Source: Halomonas alkalicola (GTDB taxonomy: Bacteria; Pseudomonadota; Gammaproteobacteria; Pseudomonadales; Halomonadaceae). Taken from it: 64,000 nt of DNA. The translations under genes were made by a program, and so were the position numbers. Positions 16,188-25,478 of the stretch are shown here, in pieces (within the stretch, counting starts at the first letter, position 1; every line of letters begins with the position of its first letter). The stretch spans positions 2,914,001 to 2,978,000 of the forward strand of contig NZ_CP131913.1 in the NCBI RefSeq assembly GCF_030704205.1, in the 5' to 3' direction. The notes below the pieces were generated by a model. The model was not told the origin of the DNA. It ran no database searches and saw only the letters and a list, made by a program, of their open reading frames with translations.

Positions 16188-18965
16188 ATGCAAGAGAGCA
16201 GCCAAACAGAAACGCCCTATACCGCGCTGGGCTTCTACCACAAGATCTCTCAGCTACGGGCCGATACCTGGAACGCGCTCAAGCGCGACCTCGGCCAGCT
16301 CAATCGGCTGGCCGACGAGGCGCAGGCCCGCAACCTGGTCAAGGCGATCGACGTCAAGCTGACCCGCCTCGAGATCATCGAGGACTACCATGCCTTCCCC
16401 TCCAAGGAGGACTTCCGCCACCTCTGGTCGCTGTTCGATCGCGAGGAGTACCTGCTGTTGGAGAAGGTGGTCAAGCGCCTGGTGCGGGCGCTGATCAGCG
16501 AGTCCTACCGGCGCCGCCACGTGGACCTCAGCGAGACCGACGCCGATGCCGAGGACATGGAGACCCTGGATGCCCTGGCCCAGCTGCGCCGCGGGCATCC
16601 GGCCTCCAACAGCGCGGCCCAGCCCTACTTCGAGCTGCTGATCGTCGACAACCTGTCGGCCCAGGAGGAGGAGGTGGTGCGCGAGGCGTTCCGCAACATG
16701 CGCCGCCCCGAGGATCGCTTCGTCTACGATGTGGTGACGGTGAGAAGCTTCGAGGACGCCTTGATCGCGGTGCTGGTCAATCCCAACATCCAGGCCTGCC
16801 TGATCCGCTACGAGTTTCCCTACAAGTCGAAGTACAACCTCAGTGCGCTGCGCAACTACCTGGAGGGGCTCTCCGAGCAGGCCCTGGAGCACCAGTCCGA
16901 GGCGGAGCGCAGCATCCTGCTCAGCGGCATGATCCATGAGCTGCGCCCGGAGATCGACCAGTTCCTGGTCACCAGCGGCGACGTGGAGGCCACGGCGAGC
17001 CGCGACATCCGACACTTCAACCGCATCTTCTATCGCGAGACCGACTACATCGAGCAGCACCACACCATCCTGCGTGCCATCGACAACCGCTACCGCACCC
17101 CCTTCTTCGATGCCCTGCGCGAGTACAGCAGGAAGCCCACCGGGGTCTTCCACGCCATGCCCATCTCGCGGGGCAAGTCGGTGACCCGCTCGCACTGGGC
17201 GGGGCACATGATCGACTTCTACGGCATCAACATCTTCCTCGCCGAGACCTCGGCCACCTCCGGCGGGCTCGACTCCCTGCTGCAGCCCTACGGCCCCATC
17301 AAGAAGGCCCAGGAGTACGCCGCCCGCGCCTTTGGCGCCCGGCAGAGCTTCTTCGTCACCAACGGCACCTCCACCGCCAACAAGATCGTGGTGCAGGCGC
17401 TGGTCAAGCCGCGGGACATCGTGCTGATCGACCGCGACTGCCACAAGTCGCACCACTACGGCATGGTGCTGGCCGGGGCCCACGTCAGCTATCTGGACTC
17501 CTATCCGCTCAACGACTACTCCATGTACGGCGCCGTGCCGCTCAAGGAGATCAAGAAGACCCTGCTGGCCTACAAGCGCGCCGGCGAGCTCCACCGGGTC
17601 AAGATGCTGCTGCTGACCAACTGCACCTTCGACGGCGTGGTCTACAACGTGCGCCGGGTGATGGAGGAGTGCTTGGCGATCAAGCCAGACCTGGTGTTCC
17701 TCTGGGATGAGGCGTGGTTCGCCTTCGCCGGCTTCAACCCCACCTACCGCCCGCGCACCGCCATGCATGCCGCCCGCACCCTGCGCGACCGCTACCGCAG
17801 CGAGGCCTACCGCGAGGAGTACGCGGCCTGGAAGGCCGAGTTCGAGGCGCTCGACCCGGACGACGATGCCACCTGGCTGGAGCAGCTGCTGCTGCCCGAC
17901 CCCGACCTCGTGCGCATCCGCACCTATGCCACCCACTCCACCCACAAGACCCTGACCTCGCTGCGCCAGGGCTCGATGATCCATGTCTGGGACCAGGACT
18001 ATCGCCAGAAGGTCGAGGCGCCGTTCCACGAGGCCTACATAACCCATACCTCGACCTCGCCCAACTACCAGATCATCGCCTCTCTGGACGTGGGCCGGAT
18101 GCAGGCCGAGATGGAGGGCTTCGAGCTGGTGCATGCCCAGGTGGAGGCGGCGCTGTCGCTGCGCGAGCAGCTCTACCACCACCCGCTGCTGCAGAAGTAC
18201 TTCCGGGTGCTCAAGAACGGCGACCTGGTGCCGGCGGAATACCGCGAATCCGGGGTGGAGTCCTTCTACGACCCGGTGACCGGCTGGAACAAGATGGAGG
18301 AGGCCTGGGCCCGCGACGAGTTCGTGGTCGACCCCAGCCGGGTGACCATCGCCATCGGCGCCACCGGCGTCGACGGCGATGCCTTCAAGAACGAGTACCT
18401 GATGAACAAGTACGGCATCCAGATCAACAAGACCTCCCGCAACACCGTGCTGTTCATGACCAATATCGGCACCACCCGGGGCTCCATCGCCTACCTGCTC
18501 GACGTGCTGATCAAGCTGGCCAAGGAGTTCGAGGCCCGCTGGGAGGAGAGCAGCCGCCCGGAGCGTCGGATCATCGAGAACCGGGTGCGCTCGCTGACCG
18601 AGGAGCTGCCGCCGCTGCCCGACTTCAGCCGCTTCCATGACGCCTTCCGCCAGTGCAGCGAGACGCCCCAGGGCGATATCCGCCGCGCCTACTTCCTGGC
18701 CTATGACGAGGAGAACACCGAATACCTGCGCTTCGACAACGGTGAGCTGCAGGCCGAGATGCGTGCGGGCCGCGACGCGGTCTCGGCGAGCTTCGTGATC
18801 CCCTATCCGCCGGGCTTCCCGGTGCTGGTGCCGGGCCAGGTGGTCAGCGAGGAGATCCTCCACTTCCTGCAGGCCCTGGACGTCACCGAGATCCACGGCT
18901 ATCGGCCGGAACTTGGCCTGCTGGTGTTCACCGAGGCGGCGCTGGCCAACCCCGAGGCGGGTTGA
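16188..18965 (+). CDS. Orn/Lys/Arg decarboxylase-family PLP enzyme
   Basis: A 925-residue fold-type I PLP enzyme. It has an N-terminal receiver-like wing (about 130-260), then the aspartate aminotransferase-like core. FFVTNGTSTANKIVVQAL binds the cofactor phosphate, Asp507 in LFLWDEAWFAF pairs with the pyridine nitrogen, and Lys587 in THSTHKTLTS forms the Schiff base. The C-terminal domain follows. The family decarboxylates ornithine, lysine or arginine, but this protein is longer than the usual 710-760 residues because of an extra N-terminal region of about 130 residues. AGAAGGGTG lies upstream of the ATG. Given its place inside the doe region, diaminobutyrate or a derivative is a possible substrate; this is inference. 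Confidence 0.85.
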   Translation: MQESSQTETPYTALGFYHKISQLRADTWNALKRDLGQLNRLADEAQARNLVKAIDVKLTRLEIIEDYHAFPSKEDFRHLWSLFDREEYLLLEKVVKRLVRALISESYRRRHVDLSETDADAEDMETLDALAQLRRGHPASNSAAQPYFELLIVDNLSAQEEEVVREAFRNMRRPEDRFVYDVVTVRSFEDALIAVLVNPNIQACLIRYEFPYKSKYNLSALRNYLEGLSEQALEHQSEAERSILLSGMIHELRPEIDQFLVTSGDVEATASRDIRHFNRIFYRETDYIEQHHTILRAIDNRYRTPFFDALREYSRKPTGVFHAMPISRGKSVTRSHWAGHMIDFYGINIFLAETSATSGGLDSLLQPYGPIKKAQEYAARAFGARQSFFVTNGTSTANKIVVQALVKPRDIVLIDRDCHKSHHYGMVLAGAHVSYLDSYPLNDYSMYGAVPLKEIKKTLLAYKRAGELHRVKMLLLTNCTFDGVVYNVRRVMEECLAIKPDLVFLWDEAWFAFAGFNPTYRPRTAMHAARTLRDRYRSEAYREEYAAWKAEFEALDPDDDATWLEQLLLPDPDLVRIRTYATHSTHKTLTSLRQGSMIHVWDQDYRQKVEAPFHEAYITHTSTSPNYQIIASLDVGRMQAEMEGFELVHAQVEAALSLREQLYHHPLLQKYFRVLKNGDLVPAEYRESGVESFYDPVTGWNKMEEAWARDEFVVDPSRVTIAIGATGVDGDAFKNEYLMNKYGIQINKTSRNTVLFMTNIGTTRGSIAYLLDVLIKLAKEFEARWEESSRPERRIIENRVRSLTEELPPLPDFSRFHDAFRQCSETPQGDIRRAYFLAYDEENTEYLRFDNGELQAEMRAGRDAVSASFVIPYPPGFPVLVPGQVVSEEILHFLQALDVTEIHGYRPELGLLVFTEAALANPEAG

Positions 18966-19077
18966 CCGGTCGCGCAGAAAATCCTCCTGTCGGGCGGCGG
19001 CGGACAAAAAAAAAGCGCATCTTCCCCGCCGCCCAACGAAAAGTCCCCGCCGCTCATCTCCCTTACCATGAACCCAT

Positions 19078-19112
19078 CGAGCCGCCCTGGAGGGATTACG
19101 CCAGGCGGCTCG
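19078..19112 (+). other. Strong hairpin upstream of doeC
   Basis: CGAGCCGCCCTGG (19078-19090) pairs with CCAGGCGGCTCG (19101-19112), with one bulged C and a 10-base loop. It is followed by TCCGTTTC rather than a run of T. It lies in the 223-base gap between the decarboxylase gene and doeC, so it may end the upstream transcript or attenuate readthrough into doeC. A run of A residues near 19008-19016 is the only other notable item in the gap. Confidence 0.45.
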
Positions 19113-19188
19113 TCCGTTTCTTCACGCCGGCCGCTGGGCAACATCAACCCACAAGGCCAATCCGGTCGGCGCGTCAGGGAGGTGCCGC

Positions 19189-20688
19189 ATGAACATGAAG
19201 CTGTCCAGGACTTTGTCCACCATGCTCGACGATCCGCGTCTGTTTCGTCAGCACGCCTACGTCAACGGTCAGTGGACCCACGGCGAGGGCGGCCGCGAGG
19301 AGGCCGTCTTCGACCCGGCCACCGGCGAGGCCCTGGGGTACATTCCCTGGCTCGAGGCGCATCAGATCCGCGCCGCGGTGGACGCCGCCGAGGCCGCCTT
19401 CGTGCACTGGCGGGCGCTGCGCGCCGACGAGCGCTGCGAGCGCCTGCTGGCCTGGTACGACCTGCTCCTGGCCAACCGCGAGGACCTGGCCACCATCATG
19501 ACCATGGAGCAGGGCAAGCCGCTGCCGGACGCCCGCGGCGAGGTGGAGTATGGCGCCAGCTTCGTGCGCTGGTTCGCCGAGGAGGGCAAGCGCACCTTCG
19601 GCGAGACTATTCCCAGCCATATTCCCAACGCCGCCCTGGGCACGATCAAGGAGCCGGTGGGCATCGCCGCCTTGATCACCCCCTGGAACTTCCCGCTGGC
19701 GATGATCACCCGCAAGGCCGCCGCGGCGCTGGCCGCCGGCTGCCCGGTGATCGTCAAACCGGCCGGCGAGACCCCCTTCTCGGCGCTGGCCCTGGCTGAG
19801 CTGGCCGAACGTGCCGGCATCCCGGCGGGCATCTTCAACGTGGTGCTGGGCGAGCCTGCCGAGGTCTCGCAGATCCTCTGCGCCGAGCCACGGGTGCGGG
19901 CGCTCTCCTTTACCGGCTCCACCCGGGTCGGCCGCTTGCTGCTCGAGCAGAGCGCCGGCACCGTCAAGCGGGTCTCCCTGGAGCTGGGCGGTGATGCCCC
20001 CTTCGTCGTCGGCCCGGACATGGACCCGAAGGAGGCCGCCTTCGCCGCCGTGGCCGCCAAGTTCCAGACCTCGGGGCAGGACTGCCTGGCCGCGGACCGC
20101 ATCCTGGTCCACGAGTCGATCCATGACGAGTTCGTCGCCCACTTCGCCGAGCGCATGGCCGCCCTCACTCTGGGCAACGGCCTGGAGAGCGAGGTCGACC
20201 TGGGGCCGCTGATCCACCGCCAGGCAGTGGAGAAGGCCGCCGGCATCGTCGACGACGCCCTTTCCAAGGGGGCCACCCTGGTGGCCGGCGACCAGAGCGC
20301 CGCCCCCGGCGAGAACTTCTTCATGCCGGTGCTGCTGACCGGGCTGACCCGCGACATGCGCCTGTGGCAGGAGGAGAGCTTCGCTCCCATTGCCGGCGTA
20401 ATGGCCTATGCCGATGATGACGAGGCCATTGCCCTGGCCAACGACACCCAGTACGGTCTCGCCGCCTACGTCTACACCCACGATATCCGCCGCATCTGGA
20501 AGTTCCTGCGGGCGCTGGAGTTCGGCATGGTGTCGGTCAACTCGGTGAAGATGACCGGCCCGCCCGTGCCCTTCGGCGGCGTCAAGCAGTCCGGCCTCGG
20601 CCGCGAGGGCGGCACCACCGGCATCGACGAGTATCTCGAGACCAAGTATTACTGCCTCGGCGCCCTGGGCTCTGTCTCGGGCAGCTAG
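19189..20688 (+). CDS. doeC: Aspartate-semialdehyde dehydrogenase DoeC (aldehyde dehydrogenase family)
   Basis: A 499-residue aldehyde dehydrogenase. The catalytic Cys299 is in FQTSGQDCLAADRI and the general-base Glu265 in LELGGDAPF; the cofactor loop FTGSTRVGRLL and the proton-relay region ITPWNFPLAMITRK are in place. In Halomonas elongata DoeC oxidises aspartate semialdehyde to aspartate, the last step of ectoine degradation. AGGGAGGTG lies just before the ATG. The sequence alone would also suit a succinate-semialdehyde dehydrogenase (GabD-like), so the assignment leans on the neighbouring doeD. Confidence 0.88.
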   Translation: MNMKLSRTLSTMLDDPRLFRQHAYVNGQWTHGEGGREEAVFDPATGEALGYIPWLEAHQIRAAVDAAEAAFVHWRALRADERCERLLAWYDLLLANREDLATIMTMEQGKPLPDARGEVEYGASFVRWFAEEGKRTFGETIPSHIPNAALGTIKEPVGIAALITPWNFPLAMITRKAAAALAAGCPVIVKPAGETPFSALALAELAERAGIPAGIFNVVLGEPAEVSQILCAEPRVRALSFTGSTRVGRLLLEQSAGTVKRVSLELGGDAPFVVGPDMDPKEAAFAAVAAKFQTSGQDCLAADRILVHESIHDEFVAHFAERMAALTLGNGLESEVDLGPLIHRQAVEKAAGIVDDALSKGATLVAGDQSAAPGENFFMPVLLTGLTRDMRLWQEESFAPIAGVMAYADDDEAIALANDTQYGLAAYVYTHDIRRIWKFLRALEFGMVSVNSVKMTGPPVPFGGVKQSGLGREGGTTGIDEYLETKYYCLGALGSVSGS

Positions 20689-20763
20689 GACTGAACCCTT
20701 GCCGGGATGCGATATCGAGCGATATCTACCCGAGGACGCTGAGTCGAGTGCAGCGGCGCGCGG

Positions 20764-20927
20764 CGATCGACAGGGATGTCGATCGAGAACCGGCAAGAGG
20801 GACCTTGTTCCGGTTCGACGCGCAGGCCGCAAGCGAAGCCTCAGGGTTTCGTCCTCGGGCATCGCGAGATGTTGCAATACCGGCAAACGAATTAGATGAC
20901 CATCCTCCCCGGCGGGACGCCGGGGAG
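20764..20927 (+). other. Series of hairpins between doeC and doeD
   Basis: Three inverted repeats occupy the 262-base gap. CGATCGAC/GTCGATCG (20764-20785) has a 6-base loop. GAACCGGCAAG/CTTG-tt-CCGGTTC (20787-20816) has a short bulge. CTCCCCGGC/GCCGGGGAG (20905-20927) has a 5-base loop and ends 24 bases before the doeD start. None has a T-run. They may be mRNA-processing or stability elements, or part of a leader that controls doeD translation. Confidence 0.5.
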
Positions 20928-20950
20928 CCTGATATGACTAGAGGAAAGCC

Positions 20951-22369
20951 ATGAGCCAGCAGCACCAGGACCTGATCGATCGCGACCGCAAGGTGACCTT
21001 CCACGCCTCCACCCACCTGCGCGATTTCGCCCAGGGCGATGCGCCGGGCCGCGTGATCACCGGCGGCAAGGGCATCCATATCCGCGACAAGGATGGCCGC
21101 GAGTTCATCGATGCCTTCGCCGGCCTCTACTGCGTCAACATCGGCTATGGCCGCACCGAGGTGGCCGAGGCGATCTATCAGCAGGCCCTGGAGCTCTCCT
21201 ACTACCACACCTACGTAGGCCACTCCAACGAGCCGCAGATCGCTCTTTCCGAGAAGATCATCGCGCTCGCCGGCCCCGGCATGTCCAAGGTCTATTACGG
21301 CCTCGGCGGCTCTGATGCCAACGAGACCCAGCTCAAGATCGTGCGCTACTACAACAACGTGCTGGGTCGCCCGCTGAAAAAAAAGGTGATCTCGCGCATG
21401 CGCGGCTACCACGGCTCGGGCCTGGCCACCGGCTCGCTGACTGGCCTCAAGGCGTTCCACGACCAGTTCGACCTGCCCTTAGAGGGCATCCTGCACACCG
21501 AGGCGCCCTACTACTACCACCGTGCCGCCGAGCAGCAGGGCATGACCGAGCGCGAGTTCTCCACCTACTGCGCGCAGAAGCTCGAGGCGATGATCCTGGC
21601 CGAAGGGCCCGAGACCGTGGCCGCCTTCATCGGCGAGCCGGTGCTCGGCACCGGCGGCATCGTGCCGCCTCCCGAGGGCTATTGGGAGGCGATCCAGGCG
21701 GTGCTGGTCAAGTACGACGTGCTGCTGATCGCCGACGAGGTGGTATGCGGCTTCGGGCGTATCGGCGCCGACTTCGGCAGCCACTTCTACGGCATCAAGC
21801 CCGACCTGATCACCGTCGCCAAGGGCCTGACCAGCGCCTACCAGCCGCTCTCCGGCGTCATCGTCGGCGACCGCGTCTGGGCGGTGCTGGAGCAGGGCAC
21901 CGGCCAGTACGGCCCCATCGGCCACGGCTGGACCTACTCGGGCCACGCCCTGGGCTGTGCCGCCGCACTGGCCAACCTGGCGATCATCGAGCGCGAGGAT
22001 CTGACCGGGAACGCCCGTGATACCGGCGCCTACCTGCAGCAGGCCATGGCCACCGCCTTCGGCGACCACCCGATCGTCGGCAACGTGCGCGGCGTGGGCA
22101 TGCTGGCGGCGCTGGAGTTCTCCGTGGACCCCGAGCAGCGCAAGCACTTCGACCCGGCCCTCAAGGTGGGCCCGCGCATCGCCGCCGCGGCCCTGGAGGA
22201 GAACCTGATCGCCCGCGCCATGCCCCAGGGCGATATCCTGGGCTTCGCGCCGCCGCTGGTCACCACCCGCGACGAGGTGGACGAGATCGTCGCCCGCGCC
22301 CGCCGCGCCGTGGACCGCGTCACCGACGAGCTGGTGCGCGAGGGTGCCGTCCAAGCCGTGCGTGCCTGA
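20951..22369 (+). CDS. doeD: Diaminobutyrate transaminase DoeD (class III aminotransferase)
   Basis: A 472-residue class III PLP aminotransferase. The Schiff-base Lys291 lies in LITVAKGLTSAYQPLSG, the cofactor-binding Asp is in LLIADEVVCGFGR, and the phosphate-binding region is YYGLGGSDANETQLK. DoeD converts 2,4-diaminobutyrate to aspartate semialdehyde, which DoeC then oxidises. AGAGGAAAG precedes the ATG. It closes the doe region and is followed by a short tandem repeat and a strong terminator. Confidence 0.9.
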   Translation: MSQQHQDLIDRDRKVTFHASTHLRDFAQGDAPGRVITGGKGIHIRDKDGREFIDAFAGLYCVNIGYGRTEVAEAIYQQALELSYYHTYVGHSNEPQIALSEKIIALAGPGMSKVYYGLGGSDANETQLKIVRYYNNVLGRPLKKKVISRMRGYHGSGLATGSLTGLKAFHDQFDLPLEGILHTEAPYYYHRAAEQQGMTEREFSTYCAQKLEAMILAEGPETVAAFIGEPVLGTGGIVPPPEGYWEAIQAVLVKYDVLLIADEVVCGFGRIGADFGSHFYGIKPDLITVAKGLTSAYQPLSGVIVGDRVWAVLEQGTGQYGPIGHGWTYSGHALGCAAALANLAIIEREDLTGNARDTGAYLQQAMATAFGDHPIVGNVRGVGMLAALEFSVDPEQRKHFDPALKVGPRIAAAALEENLIARAMPQGDILGFAPPLVTTRDEVDEIVARARRAVDRVTDELVREGAVQAVRA

Positions 22370-22380
22370 TCAGCAAACGA

Positions 22381-22428
22381 CAGTCATCGCAAACAACAGT
22401 CATCGCAAACTACAGTCATCGCAAACTA
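22381..22428. repeat. 16-bp tandem repeat, three copies
   Basis: CAGTCATCGCAAACWA occurs three times head to tail at 22381-22396, 22397-22412 and 22413-22428. A degenerate partial copy follows (CAGCCATCAATG) and a partial copy precedes it (CAGCAAACGA). The array lies directly after the doeD stop and ends just before the terminator. There are no spacers, so it is not a CRISPR array. Confidence 0.8.
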
Positions 22429-22442
22429 CAGCCATCAATGAG

Positions 22443-22477
22443 AGCGCCGCGGGGGGGCCCCGCGGCGCTTTCGTTTT
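22443..22477 (+). terminator. Rho-independent terminator after doeD
   Basis: AGCGCCGCGGGG (22443-22454) pairs perfectly with CCCCGCGGCGCT (22458-22469) around a GGG loop, followed by TTCGTTTT. It should end transcripts of doeD. Confidence 0.85.
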
Positions 22478-22591
22478 CATGCAGCACGGCCCGGGCTGCT
22501 ACGCTGATATCAGTGTCAACTTAATCCATTCTGAACCAAGCACCGTGCCGGTACTCACATTCACTGTATGGGTCGCGCAGGAAGGATCACC

Positions 22592-24157
22592 ATGAGCCGA
22601 GTTCATGCCGCCCTGGTCGGGCGACGCCTCCTCTTCTTCAGCTTCCTGTGCCTGGCGTTGGGCATTGCGCTGGCCGTCTTCCAGTCGGTGGTCCAGGCCC
22701 AGCAGAGCGAGCGCACGGCGCTGGTGATGACCGTCGAAGGGGCCATCGGCCCCGCCACCAGCGATTACTTCCAGCGTGGCCTGCGCCGGGCCGCCGAGGG
22801 CAATGCCGAGATCGTGGTGGTGCAGATGGACACCCCCGGCGGCCTCGACGCCTCCATGCGCGACATGATCCGCGCCATGCTCACCTCGCCGGTGCCGGTG
22901 GCCATCTATGTATCGCCGAGCGGCGCCCGGGCGGCCAGCGCCGGTACCTACCTGCTCTACGGCAGCCACGTGGCGGCCATGGCGCCCTCCACCCACCTGG
23001 GCTCGGCCACGCCGGTGCAGATGGGCGGCGGATTCCCGGGGATCGGCGGCGACGATGACGATGACGACGAGCGCAGCGGCACCCGGGGTGGGGCGCGTGC
23101 CGAGGAGCCCGAGCAGGAGACCGAGGCGAACGGCGAGGCAGAGGCCGCGTCGGGCGACAGCGACGTGGCCGGCGACGAGACCGCCGAGGGGGATGCCGTG
23201 CCCGATGCGGCGGCCACCGACGAGGAGGCCGAGGAGCGCAGCCGCGCCGCCGATGGCCCGCGCCGCGGCGAGACCGCCATGGAGCGCAAGGTGCTCGAGG
23301 ACGCCGTCTACTACATCCGCGGCCTGGCCGAGCGCCACGGCCGCAACACCGACTGGGCCGAGGAGGCGGTACGCGAGGCGGTCAACCTCACCTCCCGGGA
23401 GGCGCTGGAGAAGAATGTCATCGACGTGGTGGCCAGCGACATCGAGGACCTGCTCGCGCAGATCGACGGTCGCACGGTGGTGATGGAGCGTGGCGAACTG
23501 ACCCTTGCGACCGCGGAGCTCGTCATCGAGCGCTTCGATCCCGACTGGCGCACCCAGCTGCTCTCGGTGATCACCAACCCCAACGTCGCCTACTTCCTGA
23601 TGATCATCGGCTTCTACGGGCTGATCTTCGAGCTCTCCAATCCGGGCAGCCTGGTGCCGGGCACCATCGGCATCATCTGCCTGCTGCTGGCGCTCTTTGC
23701 CTTCCAGGTGCTGCCGGTCAACTACGCCGGCCTGGCGCTGATCCTGGTCGGCCTGGCGCTGATGGTGGGCGAGGCGCTGATGCCCAGCTTCGGCATATTG
23801 GGAATGGGCGGCATCGTCGCCTTCGTGATCGGATCGGTGATTCTGATGGACGCAGACAACCTGAGTATCTCGCTGCCGATGATCGGTGGCATCGCCCTGC
23901 TGGCCGCGGTCCTGATGCTGTGGGTGATGACCCGCTTCGTCAGCCTGCGCCGGCGCCCGGCCAAGGGCGGGCAGGAGGAGCTTGTCGGCAGCGAGGCCCG
24001 GGTCCTCGAGGACTTCGAGGGCAGCGGCCACGTGCGCCTGATGGGCGAGCGCTGGAACGCCCGCAGCGACCAGCCGCTGGTCAAGGGCCAGAGGGTGCGG
24101 GTGGCGGGCATCGATGGCCTGACCGTCGAGGTCGAACCCCTGGATGAGCATCACTGA
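22592..24157 (+). CDS. NfeD-family membrane-bound serine protease (ClpP class)
   Basis: A 521-residue long-form NfeD protein. After an N-terminal signal or anchor ([22 protein letters not shown]) comes a ClpP-class protease domain with [19 protein letters not shown], the Ser region [21 protein letters not shown], and the Lys region [13 protein letters not shown]. Four or five membrane helices follow (about 335-455), then a C-terminal OB-fold NfeD domain ([14 protein letters not shown]). Residues about 153-225 are a long Asp/Glu/Ala-rich insertion. The family works with stomatin-like proteins in membrane quality control, and a slipin gene follows after 64 bases. AGGAAGG precedes the chosen ATG. 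Confidence 0.9.
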   Translation: MSRVHAALVGRRLLFFSFLCLALGIALAVFQSVVQAQQSERTALVMTVEGAIGPATSDYFQRGLRRAAEGNAEIVVVQMDTPGGLDASMRDMIRAMLTSPVPVAIYVSPSGARAASAGTYLLYGSHVAAMAPSTHLGSATPVQMGGGFPGIGGDDDDDDERSGTRGGARAEEPEQETEANGEAEAASGDSDVAGDETAEGDAVPDAAATDEEAEERSRAADGPRRGETAMERKVLEDAVYYIRGLAERHGRNTDWAEEAVREAVNLTSREALEKNVIDVVASDIEDLLAQIDGRTVVMERGELTLATAELVIERFDPDWRTQLLSVITNPNVAYFLMIIGFYGLIFELSNPGSLVPGTIGIICLLLALFAFQVLPVNYAGLALILVGLALMVGEALMPSFGILGMGGIVAFVIGSVILMDADNLSISLPMIGGIALLAAVLMLWVMTRFVSLRRRPAKGGQEELVGSEARVLEDFEGSGHVRLMGERWNARSDQPLVKGQRVRVAGIDGLTVEVEPLDEHH

Positions 24158-24221
24158 GGCGTCGCGTTCGACGCGTCACGCTTGCACGCTGAACGTTCCA
24201 CGCAAACCATGGAGAAAGAGC

Positions 24222-25028
24222 ATGTTGATTCCCTATCTCGTACCGGTCGTGCTGCTGTTCATGCTGATCGCGGCCTCGATTCGCATCCTTCCGGAGTACA
24301 AGCGCGGTGTGATCTTCTTCCTCGGTCGCTTCCAGGGGGTCAAGGGCCCTGGCCTGATCATCGTGATTCCCGGCATCCAGAAGATGGAGGTGGTCGACCT
24401 GAGGGTGATCACCATGGACGTGCCGGAGCAGGACGTGATCTCTCAGGACAACGTCACCGTGAAGGTCAACGCGGTGATCTACTTCCGGGTGGTCGACCCG
24501 GAGAAGGCGATCATCCAGGTGGAGAACTTCACCATGGCCACCAGCCAGCTGGCCCAGACCACTCTGCGTTCGGTGCTCGGCAAGCATGATCTCGACGAGA
24601 TGCTCTCCGAGCGCGACAAGCTCAATGCCGACATCCAGGAAATCATCGATGCCCAGACCGAGGGATGGGGAATCAAGGTGGTCAACGTCGAGATCAAGCA
24701 TGTCGATCTCAACGAGACCATGATCCGTGCCATTGCCCGCCAGGCCGAGGCCGAACGCGAGCGTCGCGCCAAGGTGATCCATGCCGAAGGCGAGCTGCAG
24801 GCCTCGCGCAAGCTGGTCGAGGCGGCCAACGTCATGGCCGAGAACTCGGCGGCGTTGCAACTGCGCTATCTGCAGACCATGAGCGACATGAGCAACAAGA
24901 ACGCCTCGACCATCGTCTTCCCGCTGCCCATGGACATCATGAAGGCCTTCAAGCATATGAAGGCTTCGCCGGCGGCCCAGGCGCGCAGCGCCGGACAGTC
25001 GTCCAACGGCAGTCACGACCCCTCCTGA
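24222..25028 (+). CDS. Slipin (stomatin/prohibitin-family, SPFH domain protein)
   Basis: A 268-residue slipin. One N-terminal membrane segment ([18 protein letters not shown]) precedes the SPFH domain with [24 protein letters not shown] (shown in part), [20 protein letters not shown] and the [20 protein letters not shown] stretch. A coiled-coil Ala/Glu/Arg segment ([19 protein letters not shown]) and a short unstructured tail follow. Slipins oligomerise in the inner membrane; their C termini are substrates of NfeD proteases, so this gene and the one before it form a functional pair. The ATG at 24222 has GGAGAAAGAG just upstream. Confidence 0.92.
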   Translation: MLIPYLVPVVLLFMLIAASIRILPEYKRGVIFFLGRFQGVKGPGLIIVIPGIQKMEVVDLRVITMDVPEQDVISQDNVTVKVNAVIYFRVVDPEKAIIQVENFTMATSQLAQTTLRSVLGKHDLDEMLSERDKLNADIQEIIDAQTEGWGIKVVNVEIKHVDLNETMIRAIARQAEAERERRAKVIHAEGELQASRKLVEAANVMAENSAALQLRYLQTMSDMSNKNASTIVFPLPMDIMKAFKHMKASPAAQARSAGQSSNGSHDPS

Positions 25029-25030
25029 TC

Positions 25031-25080
25031 CCGCCATTACGACCACCCGGTCGTGGCGGCCCTGCCCCGGGTGCAGGGCC
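25031..25080 (+). other. Paired hairpins after the slipin gene, in a 450-base noncoding gap
   Basis: CCGCC-att-ACGACC/GGTCGT-GGCGG (25031-25059) and GGCCCTGC/GCAGGGCC (25058-25080) are adjacent stem-loops just after the slipin stop and probably help end that transcript, though there is no T-run. The remaining roughly 400 bases up to the SulP gene hold no convincing gene or clear promoter; I see nothing else there. Confidence 0.4.
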
Positions 25081-25478
25081 GCGGCGTTACTGCTAGAATT
25101 CGCGGCTCGATTTCCTGGCGACCCTGACCCCGGCTCATGCCGTGGCTCGGAGCCGTGACGGAGACCCGGGCGCCCCGCAAGCGCTCCTCCAAGACCAGAG
25201 ACCGCACCCCGTGATGACTCCCCCGGCAGGGCTGGCGACTCCGCCCTAGCGTACACCCCCCCTTCCCCGGCGGCGTCTCGTCATCGAGACGTCACCGCAT
25301 GGCGCCACGCTGTGGCTGCCAGGGCGCACCTGCGTCCACCCCTGACGACAACTCTCCCTAGCGATAACGCCCAACGCCGCGATACGCGCTGCATTCCGAA
25401 GGATGCGGCCCATGGCCCTGCGCTGTCCGTGGCGCCAGCGCTGCCCGGCATGACCCCCACCCCTGACTGGAACAGAGC

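Noticed and set aside
22381..22440. Tandem repeat as a CRISPR array
   Set aside because: Units follow each other without spacers and no cas genes are present.
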